The translations under genes were made by a program, and so were the position numbers. This document shows positions 9,614-19,170 of a stretch of 64,000 nucleotides of DNA, piece by piece. Numbering within the stretch: position 1 is the stretch's first letter; each line of letters opens with the position of its first letter. The stretch is from Flavobacterium tyrosinilyticum. Lineage in GTDB: Bacteria; Bacteroidota; Bacteroidia; Flavobacteriales; Flavobacteriaceae. The notes under the pieces were generated by a model, which saw only the letters and a program-made list of their open reading frames with translations, had not been told where the DNA came from and did no database searches. The stretch covers positions 372,001 to 436,000 of the forward strand of contig NZ_JAMOKG010000004.1 of the NCBI RefSeq assembly GCF_023656565.1, in the 5' to 3' direction.

Positions 9614-10299
9614 TATAAATATTTTTTTAGTTCTAATAAATGGTTAATTTGTTTATAATTTTCGGAAACGTCTACTCGCTTTTCATTAAAGAAAATAGCA
9701 TCTATACCAGCATTTAAAGCACCATTTACATCAGCTTCAAAATCATCTCCGATCATGATACTGCTTTCTTTAGATGTATTGGCTAATTTTAATGCATAGT
9801 CAAATATAATACTATTTGGCTTTTTAACTCCAGCTAATTCCGAATTTGTAATGGTACTGAAATATCCCCCAAGTGAAGCATTATTAATTTTCTTTTCCTG
9901 AACATGAGCAAATCCGTTTGTTATAATATGAAGTTTGTACTTAGGCTTTAAATATTCCAAAACTTCAATTGCCCCATCAAAAAGATAATTGTTGTCAGTA
10001 AGAAACTCGATATAGTCATTAGCAATTTCCAAAATATTCTCTTCTGAAATTACATAATTCAAAGCATCAAATGAAAACTTCAAACGATTATAACGTAGCT
10101 CCTGATGTGTAATTTTATCATTCTGATACAATCTCCAGCATTCTTGATTGATCGGAATATATTCTTTAATAAAATCTTGAGTAGCGATTTCTTGATACTT
10201 AGTTTTGAAAATTCGATCAAAAGCCATTTCTGAATTTTTATCAAAATCCCAAAGCGTATGATCTAAATCAAAAAAGATGTCGGTAATATTGGTGTTCAT
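9613..10299 (-). CDS. HAD-superfamily nucleotidase, YjjG type
   Basis: It is predicted to dephosphorylate nucleoside monophosphates, with YjjG relatives acting on non-canonical pyrimidine nucleotides. The 228-residue protein has HAD motif I as FFDLDHTLWD (nucleophile Asp11, acid/base Asp13), motif II near HIITNGF, motif III Lys in AGVKKPNSIIF, and motif IV as GDDFEADVNGALNAG. The cap region is alpha-helical, as in subclass I. It starts three bases after the radC stop and overlaps the next gene by one base, so the three genes form a minus-strand operon. Other HAD phosphatase specificities are possible. Confidence 0.85.
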   Translation of the reverse strand: MNTNITDIFFDLDHTLWDFDKNSEMAFDRIFKTKYQEIATQDFIKEYIPINQECWRLYQNDKITHQELRYNRLKFSFDALNYVISEENILEIANDYIEFLTDNNYLFDGAIEVLEYLKPKYKLHIITNGFAHVQEKKINNASLGGYFSTITNSELAGVKKPNSIIFDYALKLANTSKESSIMIGDDFEADVNGALNAGIDAIFFNEKRVDVSENYKQINHLLELKKYL

Positions 10300-10302
10300 G
10301 CA

Positions 10303-10992
10303 TTAAAAAATTCCTTCATCTACAAAACTATAATATTTTGATTCAGTTATAATAATATGGTCTAAAACTTTAACATCTAACTTGTTTCCTGCCTCGCGAA
10401 TTTTTCTTGTAATTTGTTTATCGGCATCACTAGGAATCAAACTTCCAGAAGGGTGATTGTGGCACAAAATCAAGGCTGTAGCATATTTCTCAAACGCCAA
10501 TTTAAAAATCAATCTGACATCAACAGTTGTACCGCCAATGCCCCCTTTACTCAGTTGAGCCTTTGAAATCACGTTGTTGGAATTATTAAGAAAAAGCACC
10601 CAAAATTCTTCATGAGATAAATCTCCTATTACTGGCTGCATTAAATCGAAAACCTTTTTACTCGAAGTAATTTTAGTCATTTCAACTGCTTTTTCTGATC
10701 TCCTACGCGCGCATAGCTCTAAAGAAGCAACAATTGTAACAGCCTTTGCCTCTCCTATTCCTTTAAATTTCATTAATTGAGCAATAGATAATTTTGCTAA
10801 TGAATTTAATCCGCCAACACTAGCTAAAATACGCTGACTTAATGCAACCGCAGATTCATTACGACTTCCTGAACCAATTAAAATTGCTAATAATTCAGCA
10901 TCACTCAAAACTTCTTTTCCCTTGAGCATTAATTTTTCGCGCGGCTTGTCATCATCTGACCAGTTTTTTATAGCGAAATGAGATTGTTCCAT
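10303..10992 (-). CDS. radC: RadC-family JAB/MPN domain protein
   Basis: It belongs to the RadC (UPF0758) family; the historic repair role is disputed and no reaction is established. The 229-residue protein starts with IKNWSDDDKPREKLMLKG and has a helix-hairpin-helix-like segment (LMKFKGIGEAKAVTIVASLEL). It ends with a JAB metal-binding motif HNHPSG...SDAD, with His178, His180 and Asp191 as likely zinc ligands. Length is typical. It is the first gene of the operon with the HAD nucleotidase and the secreted hypothetical protein. Confidence 0.92.
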   Translation of the reverse strand: MEQSHFAIKNWSDDDKPREKLMLKGKEVLSDAELLAILIGSGSRNESAVALSQRILASVGGLNSLAKLSIAQLMKFKGIGEAKAVTIVASLELCARRRSEKAVEMTKITSSKKVFDLMQPVIGDLSHEEFWVLFLNNSNNVISKAQLSKGGIGGTTVDVRLIFKLAFEKYATALILCHNHPSGSLIPSDADKQITRKIREAGNKLDVKVLDHIIITESKYYSFVDEGIF

Positions 10993-11075
10993 AACTATTT
11001 AAATTTTACAGAACGAAGATATTAAAAATAAGAAAAGTCTCTCAAATAATTATTATGTTTTCTGATTAGATAATT

Positions 11076-11114
11076 ATAAAAAAAATGTGCCAACTGAAAA
11101 ACAATTGGCACATT
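11076..11114 (-). terminator. Terminator of the mpl-like gene
   Basis: AATGTGCCAA and TTGGCACATT form a 10-bp stem. On the minus strand it is followed by an eight-base T-run (the A-run at 11076-11083). It lies 23 bases after the ligase stop. Confidence 0.85.
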
Positions 11115-11137
11115 ATCTAATTTTCTAATTGACGAAT

Positions 11138-12493
11138 TTAGGCAATCAAACCTTTTACTTCATCAAAATTTAAACCTCCGTAATTTCCAGAACTCATTAA
11201 TAAAAGCGCCGAATTATCTAAATTTAAGTTGAATAAGTATTCTTTAAACTCAGCTGGATTCGTATAAATAATTAAATCTTTTCTATTGAATGAAGTTGCA
11301 ATCTGCCCGTAAGTTACTTCTTCTAACTGCTTAATTTTTACTGCATCAGGCGAATAGAAAACCACCGCAACATCTGCATATTCTAAAGCGCCTTCATATT
11401 CTTTTAAGAACTCAGCATTTAAACTGCTATACGTATGCAGCTCTAAACAAGCTACCAAAGTTCTGTTTGGATATTGTTCTTTTACCGCTTTTGTTGTCGC
11501 AGCTACTTTACTTGGAGAATGTGCGAAATCTTTGTACGCCACTTTTCCTTTTCCTTCGGCAATTTTTTCTAAACGCTTAGAAGCGCCCTTAAAGCTTGCA
11601 ATTGCTTCGTAGAAATCCGCTTCATCAACACCCATATTTTGGCAAATCCATTTTGCTCCTGCCAAGTTATTTAAATTATGCGCGCCAAAAACTTCAATTG
11701 GCATATCGCCTTCTGGAGTCTTTAATAAAGTTACACCATCATTTACAGAATATTCTGGAGTTGAATACGCGATTTTTCTAATCGGATTTGTTGCTGCTTC
11801 AGAAACGCGTTTTACTTCTGGATCATTTTCGTTATAAACCAAAATTCCGCCGTTTGTGATTTTTTCGATGAAAATCTCAAACTGCTCCACATAGTTTTCA
11901 TACGTTGGAAAAACATTAATATGATCCCAAGCAATTCCAGAAATCAAAGCAATGTTTGGCTGATATAAATGAAATTTCGGACGTCTGTCAATTGGTGAAG
12001 ACAAATATTCATCTCCTTCCAAAACCATAAAATCATTTTCTTCTGTTAAATGCACCATTGTGTCAAAACCTTCTAATTGCGCGCCAACCATATAATCAAC
12101 AGCAATATTATGATAATGCATTACATGAAGAATCATCGAAGTAATCGTTGTTTTACCATGAGAACCACCAATTACAACACGCGTTTTATTTTTAGATTGC
12201 TCGTATAAAAATTCAGGATAAGAGTAGATTTTTAATCCTAATTCTTGCGCTTTTAATAATTCAGGATTATCCGCTTTTGCGTGCATTCCTAAAATAATAG
12301 CATCGATATCTGAAGTAATCTTTTCTGGAAACCAGCCCAATTCTGCAGGAAGAATTCCTTTTTTCTCTAATCTTGATTTTGAAGGTTCAAAAATAGCATC
12401 GTCACTTCCTGTAACTTGATATCCTTTATTATGTAATGCTAATGCCAGATTGTGCATTGCGCTTCCGCCAATGGCGATGAAATGTGTCTTCAT
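11138..12493 (-). CDS. mpl: Mur ligase-family protein, Mpl-like (UDP-MurNAc:tripeptide ligase, murein recycling)
   Basis: It is predicted to join a recovered murein peptide to UDP-N-acetylmuramate in the cytoplasm. The 451-residue protein has the MurC/Mpl N-terminal nucleotide-binding motif FIAIGGSAMHNLALAL, an ATP P-loop GGSHGKTTITSM at about 108-119, and the central signature LEGDEYLSSPIDRRPKF. That last motif resembles Mpl (EADEY...DKRSKF) rather than MurC. The C-terminal domain contains KDFAHSPSKV, the Mur-ligase peptide-binding type. It is a single-gene unit with its own terminator. MurC is the alternative; the ExDEY...DxRxKF motif argues for Mpl. Confidence 0.82.
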   Translation of the reverse strand: MKTHFIAIGGSAMHNLALALHNKGYQVTGSDDAIFEPSKSRLEKKGILPAELGWFPEKITSDIDAIILGMHAKADNPELLKAQELGLKIYSYPEFLYEQSKNKTRVVIGGSHGKTTITSMILHVMHYHNIAVDYMVGAQLEGFDTMVHLTEENDFMVLEGDEYLSSPIDRRPKFHLYQPNIALISGIAWDHINVFPTYENYVEQFEIFIEKITNGGILVYNENDPEVKRVSEAATNPIRKIAYSTPEYSVNDGVTLLKTPEGDMPIEVFGAHNLNNLAGAKWICQNMGVDEADFYEAIASFKGASKRLEKIAEGKGKVAYKDFAHSPSKVAATTKAVKEQYPNRTLVACLELHTYSSLNAEFLKEYEGALEYADVAVVFYSPDAVKIKQLEEVTYGQIATSFNRKDLIIYTNPAEFKEYLFNLNLDNSALLLMSSGNYGGLNFDEVKGLIA

Positions 12494-12571
12494 TTAAAAT
12501 GTTTAATCGTTAAACTGTTTCATCGGTTAATCGAAATAGCAAATAACTAATAAAACGCTGTAATTATTTTT

Positions 12572-12579
12572 CAAAAATA
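12572..12579 (-). promoter_or_regulatory. Candidate -7 box for the mpl-like gene
   Basis: On the minus strand TATTTTTG matches the TANNTTTG consensus, 78 bases upstream of the ligase start. A -33 element was not clear, so this is tentative. Confidence 0.35.
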
Positions 12580-12707
12580 AGGAAATATAACATGCTCTAT
12601 TTGGTTTTGAAAATAAATTATTAATTTGTACGAAAATTATTTTTAAAAACAATTCTATCTTCCCAACCTTTTTTAAAATTTAATCATCTATAGATTAAAA
12701 CTCTCTT

Positions 12708-15700
12708 ATGAAAAATATATTACTTGTTTTATTATTTATTTCCACCTCAGTATTTGCACAACAAAATGAAAAGAAATGGGAAAAAGTAATTGATTTTGAA
12801 AATGAAGGAAAAACCAAATCAGCGAATGAATTAGTTGAAAAAATCTATAAAGATGCCGTTTCAGATAAAGATGAAGCCGAAATGATAAAATGTTTTTTCT
12901 ACCATTCAAAATACTTGCTTCTTATTGATGAAAATGCTCAGAATAAAATCTTAAATAATCTAAAAACCGATATAAATCGAGTTTCTATACCTTCAAAAGC
13001 AATTTTGAATCTCGTTTATGCAAAATGCCTTAATGATTATTTTATTCAAAATAATTATTCCATCCGAAATAGAACAAATATCAACACTCTAAATGATGAC
13101 TTTTTAACTTGGACAGCAGTCAATTTTACGGCCCAAGTCAATTTAATTCTAAAAAAAAGTTTAGAAAATGAACTTGTTTTAAAAAATACTCCGCTTTCAA
13201 AATACGATCAGATATTTGACTATTCGGCTTTAGAAGAATTTAAAAACGAAAACTTATTTGATTATATCATCAAAGAAAATATCGCCATTTATAGTTCAAA
13301 AGTTTATTCTGCGAGCTTTGCTCAAGAAGATATAGTTAAATACAAAAATGCCTTATTAGGAAGTTCTGCCAATTTCACAAAACTGAATTTAGACTTTATA
13401 ACTTATGACGATTTAAGTTTAGCATTATCATTATACCAAAAACAAGAAACCATAGATCCAAAGCAGGAAAATCAATGGGAGCGCATTGAGTTTTTAAAAA
13501 ACAAATTAAATCTCTCCAATGAAGAATATCTTGATGTCATAATTCGCTTTCAAAAAAATGTAAAAGACAATTCGCTTATTCAGAAAATTCAATTGGAAAA
13601 AGCCTCAATTCTTGATCGAGAAGCATCAAAAGAATTGAAGCCAAATAATAATATCGAGGCCATAGCAATTCTTGACAGCATAATAAAAGTAAACAATCGG
13701 TCAAATGCTTATAAACTTGCGATACAAAGAAAAGCAAACATTCTTTCCAAATCTTTATATGTCCAGTTGGAGAAATACATTTACAATGAACAAAATGCGA
13801 GGGCGTTTATTCATTACAAAAATGTAGATACTTTAAAAGTTTCATTTTATAAAATAACTCATAAACTGCTTCTCGATTTTAAAACAAGAAATCTAAACCA
13901 AGACAGTTTGGTGAATAGCATTGTTTTAAAAAATGCTCCTTCTTACACAAAAGAGTATTCACTGGTAAACAAAAAAGACTATTTTAAATATACCACCGAA
14001 ATACTTTTGCCCAATATAAAAACTGGATCTTATTTAGTTTATTTTGAAAGCAATTCTGACATTAAAAACACGAAAGCTTATACGTATGAAACTATAACTT
14101 CATCAAACATTAGTGTTCTTGCCTCTCAAGAAAATGAAATCGAAAAATATCAGGTTTTAGATCGAAAAACGGGAAAACCTATAGAAAATGTTACCATAAA
14201 AACTTATAGTGCCACCTTTAAAACAGGAAAAAATGGAATCGCAATTTACAATACTAAAAATGTAAAGTACAGAGGTGATACTCTCGAATTGTTTACTTCA
14301 AACGATAGTATTCTAATTCACAAAGATTACATCAATTACAGTATAGATTATGATAAAAGTAAAAATGAAGAAGATGACGATTATAAAGGAAAAGTCGAAT
14401 TTTATTTGGACCGAGCCATTTATCGTCCAGGGCAAACTCTTTATTTTAAAGGAATTGCTATTAAAAAGAAGAAAAACAAAACCAGCGTTGTTCCGCAAAC
14501 CTCTTTTAAAATTATTTTTAGAGATGCATCTTATAATGAAATCAAGAAATTCGATGTAACGACCAATGAATTTGGTTCTTTTTCTGGCGAATTTATTTTG
14601 CCAAAATCAGGTTTGACAGGTTCTTTTGGAATTTCTGCTCAAGAATCGGATAATTCGAAAAATGATATTATTTATAATAAGAAAGAAAACGATCACCCGT
14701 TTTGGGATCATGTCGACTTAGAAAATTCTCAAACCTACTTTAGAGTTGAAGAATATAAACGTCCAAAATTTGAAGTCACTTTCGAACCTAAAAAAGAAAC
14801 TTTTAAAGTAAACCAATCCATAAAAGTAAAAGGAAACGCCAAAGCTTTTGCTGGCAGTTCGATTTCTGATGCAAAAGTTACTTATAAAGTTACACGATAT
14901 GCAGGCTATTACGCGAGAGACTACTATTCGTCAAGTTCAAATGAAGTTTTAGTAACAGGCGAAACCAAAACAGATGCATCGGGGAATTTTGAGATTGATT
15001 TTATCGCTGTTCCTTCTGAGGAAAGTTCAAAAAAAGATCTTCCAGTTTTCAATTATCTTATAGAAGCACAAGTAACTGATATAAATGGAGAAACTCACGA
15101 TGCACAAACAAATGTAAAAGTGGGTTATCATGATTTGGTTCTAGAAACTGTAATTAATCCTCAAATTAATACAAAAGATAAAAATGAAATTGTTTTAAAA
15201 AGCAACAATTTAAATGGTGAATTTTTAGCTGTGAAAGGTGAAATAAAAATATATTTCGTAAGTCCGTTGCCTAGCAAATTCAAAAAACGAGTATGGCCTA
15301 CGCCAGAAATTCAAATATTATCTGATAAAGATTTCGAAAAACTATTTCCGTACGAACAAAACGGTCAGGAATATAGCAAAGAAGATGAAGTCTTAGTGTA
15401 TTCGAAAAAAGTAGACACCGAAAAAGATAAAAAAATCGCATTAGATTTTATCTCAAATTACAAATCTGGAAACTACAAAATTGTCTTTTCAGCAAAAGAT
15501 AGTTTTGATAATTTAATAGAAAACACAACTAAATTCCAGATTAAACAAAGCAAAGATAAATTCAATCCAAGTGTATTATTTTCGGCCGTACAGATAAATG
15601 AAGATGCGAAAAAAGATGGTTTTGTATTATTAAAATTAACCTCTGTCGTTCCGGAACTTTATATTTCAACAATTGGAAATTATGATAGTAAAGTCTTTTT

Positions 15701-18700
15701 TGAAAAAATCATTCATTTAGAAAACAGCGAAACGACAATAAAAATTCCGCTAAAGAAAGAGTTTTACAACATATTAAGAATCGGGTTTCAAAGCATTTTT
15801 GAAAACGAAGTTTTTTCTAGTGATGTAGCAGTTGCATTAAAATCTATTACTCCAAAATTAGAATTTAATGTAGAAACATTCAGGAGTAAAATACAACCTG
15901 GAAATCCAGAAAACTGGTCATTCAAATTAAAATCAAAAGACACCAAAAATGAAGCTGAAATTTTAGCTTCCATGTATGACAGTTCATTAGATCAGTTTAC
16001 AAAAAATGATTGGAATATATTAGCCATAAACGACTATAATTATAACAGAAGCTATAAGAAATCGTCATTTGGTTTTGATCAGGTTTCGGCCTCTATTATG
16101 TATTTAAATATACCTCTAAACCCACTTGAACTATTTAGTGAAGACACTAAATTAATGTCTTTTGGATTCGATTTTAACAGCAAAAATAATATTCATCAAA
16201 AGAGACTGTATCAAATGCAGGTTGCTAAAAAGGCTAAAAAACCTTTCAATGCAAAATTGATTTCTGGAATTGTAACTGATAATTCTGGACTTGCCTTGCC
16301 AGGAGTTTCTATTGTAGTGAAAGGTACAAGACGCAGTACTCAAAGCGATTTTGATGGTTATTATGAAATAGACGCTAAAGAAAACGAAGAACTTGAGCTT
16401 AGTTATATTGGCAGCAAAACCCAATCTGTATTAGTAGGAAACAGAAAATTCATTGATATTGTTTTAACCAATGATTCAAGCGCTTTATCAGAGGTTGTGG
16501 TAACTACTGCATATGGCATTCAGAAAAAAGCAAACTTATCTGCTGCTATTACTACAGTTAGTTCAAATGTTATTTACGAAGAAGACAATACTGTTTATGA
16601 TATAAGTTCTGTAAACAAAAAAGCATTAGAAGAATTAAATAAAGTGAAAGCGAGAAAAAATTTATCTGAAACTGCTTTCTTTTTACCAAATTTAAAAACA
16701 GATTCACAAGGAAAAGTGAGTTTCTCTTTTACCTCTCCAGAAGCTTTAACAGCTTGGAAACTTCGCTTATTTGCACACAACAAAGAAGCTGTTTCTGGTT
16801 ATTTGCAGAAAAACGTTGTAACTCAAAAGGAATTAATGCTTTTACCAAATTTCCCGCGTTTCTTTAGGGAAAAAGATACGATTGTTATCACTACGAAAAT
16901 TTCGAATGTTACCGCCGAAGCCAAAACTGGAATTGCTGCTTTACAACTTTTCGATGCTGTAACAATGGAACCAATTGATGCTAAAATGCTAAATGCAGAT
17001 AACATTAAAAATTTCACGGTTCCAGCGTATGGAAATACTACAGCAAGCTGGACCGTTACAATTCCTGAAGGTTTACAAGGCGTTCAATATAAAATCGTGG
17101 CGAAATCAGGTGATTTCTCGGATGGAGAAGAAAATATTATTCCTGTTTTAACCAACAATATACTTGTTACAGAAAGTATTCCGATTTGGGTTCGTGAAAA
17201 TTCGACGAAAGAATACACTTTTGAAAACTTAAAAAACAATAATTCGGCAACATTAAAAAATCATCAATTTACATTTGAGTACACTTCAAATCCTGCATGG
17301 ATCGCAATTCAATCTTTACCTTATTTAATGGAATATGAACACGAATGTTCAGAACAGACCTTTGCCCGATTTTATTCGAATGCGCTTGCTACAGAAGTAA
17401 TTTCAAGCAATCCGAAAATTGCAGCCGTTTTTGATGAATGGAGAAAAAAGGGGAAAATCAATCCAAAATTAGAAGAAAATGAAGAGCTAAAATCAATTAT
17501 TCTAGCAGAAACGCCTTGGTTAAATGATAATCAGAATGAAGATGAAAAGAGGAAAAGTTTTGCAGTTTTATTTGATTTAGAAAAAATGAAAACTTCGCAA
17601 GAAGTCACTTTCGAAAAATTAAAAAAGAAACAAAATTCTTATGGTAGTTTTTCATGGTTTGAAGGCGGTAATGGAGACGATTACATTACTAGACATATTT
17701 TAGCCGGATTAGGCCATTTGTCAAGATTGGTTAAAAATCAAAATCTTAAAATTGATGAAATTACTAAAAGCGCAATTCCATTTATAGATGGCAAGTTTTT
17801 ACAAGAACATCAAAAAAGAGTAAAATTCAATAAAAAAACGAACAGTTTAATTTGGAGATGGCCATATTCTAATTTGCATTATTTATATAGCAGAAGTTTT
17901 TATTTAGAACAATATCCGCTTTCGGACACTTTAAAAAAAGTAACCAAATTATATCTAGAAACGGCAAAAAGAGATTGGCTAGATTATTCAATTTATGAAA
18001 AAGGACTGACAGCTTTAGTCTTAAATCGTTTTGGAGAAAAAGAAAGCGCTAAAAAAATCATTGAAAGTTTAAAAGAAAATTCATCTAACAATGAAAATTG
18101 GGGAATGTATTGGATTGCCAATAAACCAGGTTGGTACTGGTATCAAGCGCCTATAGAAACTCAAGCTCTTTTAATTGAGGCTTTCGCTGAAGTTTCTCAA
18201 GACACCAAATCTGTTGATGCAATGAAAGTCTGGCTGCTAAAAAACAAACAAGCTAAAAACTGGCCAACAACAAGATCAACTAGCGAAGCAATTTATGCAT
18301 TATTACTTCAAGGCAGCGATTGGCTTTCTGTAAAAGACAATACAGTTATAAAATTAGGAGATGAAAAAATCATGACCAAAAAATTATCAAAAAATGAAAA
18401 AGAAGCCGAAACAGGATACATCAAACTAAACTGGAAAGCTGAAGAAGTAAAAAAAGAAATGGCTACGATTAGCGTTCAAAACAAATCTAAAATTCCAGGT
18501 TTTGGCGGTGTTTATTGGCAGTATTTTGAAAATTTAGATAAAATTAAAAACAACACTGGAGCTGTTTTATCTGTTTCGAAAGAATTGTATCTAAAGAAAA
18601 ATACGCTTAAAGGTGACGAATTGCAAAAGATAACAACTAAAAATTCTTTAAATATTGGAGATTTAGTTACAGTCCGTTTAATTATTACTTCGAAAGAAGA

Positions 18701-18983
18701 TATGGAATACATTCATTTAAAAGATATGAGAGCATCTTGTTTTGAACCTGTAAATGTTCTTTCAGAATATAAATACTCAGATCGTTTGGGGTATTACATG
18801 AGTACAAAAGATGCCGCAACGCATTTCTTTTTCGATCAAATCAATAAAGGAACTTATGTTCTGGAATATGATATTCGAGTAAATAACAGTGGAGAATTCT
18901 CAAACGGAATTACAACCATTCAAAGTATGTATGCACCAGAATTTGCAAGTCATACAAAAGGAATTCGAGTAAAAGTTGAATAG
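12708..18983 (+). CDS. Alpha-2-macroglobulin-family protein with inserted carboxypeptidase-regulatory/TonB-box-like module
   Basis: This 2091-residue exported protein is the bacterial counterpart of alpha-2-macroglobulin, thought to trap proteases in the periplasm. The signal peptide is Sec type (ILLVLLFISTSVFAQQ) with no lipobox, unlike lipoprotein homologues such as E. coli YfhM. MG-type beta domains follow; the MG2-like signature is FYLDRAIYRPGQTLYFKG at about 565-582. The A2M core begins with ETAFFLPNLKTDSQGKVSF at about 1323. A thioester motif CSEQ is present with Cys1547. The C-terminal alpha-toroid includes GSFSWFEGG. At about 1181-1290 a CarboxypepD_reg-like domain (SGIVTDNSGLALPGVSIVVKG) plus a TonB-box-like EVVVTTAYG is inserted. 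No penicillin-binding partner gene lies nearby. Confidence 0.9.
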   Translation: MKNILLVLLFISTSVFAQQNEKKWEKVIDFENEGKTKSANELVEKIYKDAVSDKDEAEMIKCFFYHSKYLLLIDENAQNKILNNLKTDINRVSIPSKAILNLVYAKCLNDYFIQNNYSIRNRTNINTLNDDFLTWTAVNFTAQVNLILKKSLENELVLKNTPLSKYDQIFDYSALEEFKNENLFDYIIKENIAIYSSKVYSASFAQEDIVKYKNALLGSSANFTKLNLDFITYDDLSLALSLYQKQETIDPKQENQWERIEFLKNKLNLSNEEYLDVIIRFQKNVKDNSLIQKIQLEKASILDREASKELKPNNNIEAIAILDSIIKVNNRSNAYKLAIQRKANILSKSLYVQLEKYIYNEQNARAFIHYKNVDTLKVSFYKITHKLLLDFKTRNLNQDSLVNSIVLKNAPSYTKEYSLVNKKDYFKYTTEILLPNIKTGSYLVYFESNSDIKNTKAYTYETITSSNISVLASQENEIEKYQVLDRKTGKPIENVTIKTYSATFKTGKNGIAIYNTKNVKYRGDTLELFTSNDSILIHKDYINYSIDYDKSKNEEDDDYKGKVEFYLDRAIYRPGQTLYFKGIAIKKKKNKTSVVPQTSFKIIFRDASYNEIKKFDVTTNEFGSFSGEFILPKSGLTGSFGISAQESDNSKNDIIYNKKENDHPFWDHVDLENSQTYFRVEEYKRPKFEVTFEPKKETFKVNQSIKVKGNAKAFAGSSISDAKVTYKVTRYAGYYARDYYSSSSNEVLVTGETKTDASGNFEIDFIAVPSEESSKKDLPVFNYLIEAQVTDINGETHDAQTNVKVGYHDLVLETVINPQINTKDKNEIVLKSNNLNGEFLAVKGEIKIYFVSPLPSKFKKRVWPTPEIQILSDKDFEKLFPYEQNGQEYSKEDEVLVYSKKVDTEKDKKIALDFISNYKSGNYKIVFSAKDSFDNLIENTTKFQIKQSKDKFNPSVLFSAVQINEDAKKDGFVLLKLTSVVPELYISTIGNYDSKVFFEKIIHLENSETTIKIPLKKEFYNILRIGFQSIFENEVFSSDVAVALKSITPKLEFNVETFRSKIQPGNPENWSFKLKSKDTKNEAEILASMYDSSLDQFTKNDWNILAINDYNYNRSYKKSSFGFDQVSASIMYLNIPLNPLELFSEDTKLMSFGFDFNSKNNIHQKRLYQMQVAKKAKKPFNAKLISGIVTDNSGLALPGVSIVVKGTRRSTQSDFDGYYEIDAKENEELELSYIGSKTQSVLVGNRKFIDIVLTNDSSALSEVVVTTAYGIQKKANLSAAITTVSSNVIYEEDNTVYDISSVNKKALEELNKVKARKNLSETAFFLPNLKTDSQGKVSFSFTSPEALTAWKLRLFAHNKEAVSGYLQKNVVTQKELMLLPNFPRFFREKDTIVITTKISNVTAEAKTGIAALQLFDAVTMEPIDAKMLNADNIKNFTVPAYGNTTASWTVTIPEGLQGVQYKIVAKSGDFSDGEENIIPVLTNNILVTESIPIWVRENSTKEYTFENLKNNNSATLKNHQFTFEYTSNPAWIAIQSLPYLMEYEHECSEQTFARFYSNALATEVISSNPKIAAVFDEWRKKGKINPKLEENEELKSIILAETPWLNDNQNEDEKRKSFAVLFDLEKMKTSQEVTFEKLKKKQNSYGSFSWFEGGNGDDYITRHILAGLGHLSRLVKNQNLKIDEITKSAIPFIDGKFLQEHQKRVKFNKKTNSLIWRWPYSNLHYLYSRSFYLEQYPLSDTLKKVTKLYLETAKRDWLDYSIYEKGLTALVLNRFGEKESAKKIIESLKENSSNNENWGMYWIANKPGWYWYQAPIETQALLIEAFAEVSQDTKSVDAMKVWLLKNKQAKNWPTTRSTSEAIYALLLQGSDWLSVKDNTVIKLGDEKIMTKKLSKNEKEAETGYIKLNWKAEEVKKEMATISVQNKSKIPGFGGVYWQYFENLDKIKNNTGAVLSVSKELYLKKNTLKGDELQKITTKNSLNIGDLVTVRLIITSKEDMEYIHLKDMRASCFEPVNVLSEYKYSDRLGYYMSTKDAATHFFFDQINKGTYVLEYDIRVNNSGEFSNGITTIQSMYAPEFASHTKGIRVKVE

Positions 18984-19005
18984 TTTTTTCGGACTAAGCG
19001 AGTTT

Positions 19006-19069
19006 GTCAGTCTGAGCGAAGTCGAAGACCCGTTCCAATTGGCAAGCCTTCGACTTCGCTCAGGATGAC
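19006..19069. repeat. Imperfect palindrome (GAGCGAAGTCGAAG type)
   Basis: The arms at 19006-19027 and 19048-19069 are complementary at 20 of 22 positions, around a 20-base spacer. The composition is GC-richer than the surroundings. It sits between convergent genes next to a terminator. It is of the same style as the dispersed palindromes at 41168, 59257 and 63822. Confidence 0.7.
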
Positions 19070-19110
19070 ATTCGATTTCAAAATTAGCTTTAGTCAAGAA
19101 ATCAAACAAC

Positions 19111-19148
19111 AAAAAACCCGACAAGCTTTTAAAACTTGTCGGGTTTGA
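19111..19148 (-). terminator. Terminator between the A2M-like gene and the S46 peptidase
   Basis: AAACCCGACAAG and CTTGTCGGGTTT form a 12-bp stem. The T-run is better on the minus strand, so it primarily serves the S46 peptidase gene, but it can act in both directions. Confidence 0.85.
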
Positions 19149-19170
19149 TATTTATAATCAGAACTAAAGA

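Noticed and set aside
8861..10992. radC-HAD-hypothetical operon as a defence island
   Set aside because: radC-like genes occur near islands, but this copy has the normal chromosomal form and housekeeping neighbours; no nuclease, toxin or defence gene accompanies it.
12708..18983. Frameshifted fusion of a SusC gene into the A2M gene
   Set aside because: The frame is open throughout, and the inserted module is followed smoothly by the A2M core, so it is an in-frame domain rather than an assembly or frameshift artefact.
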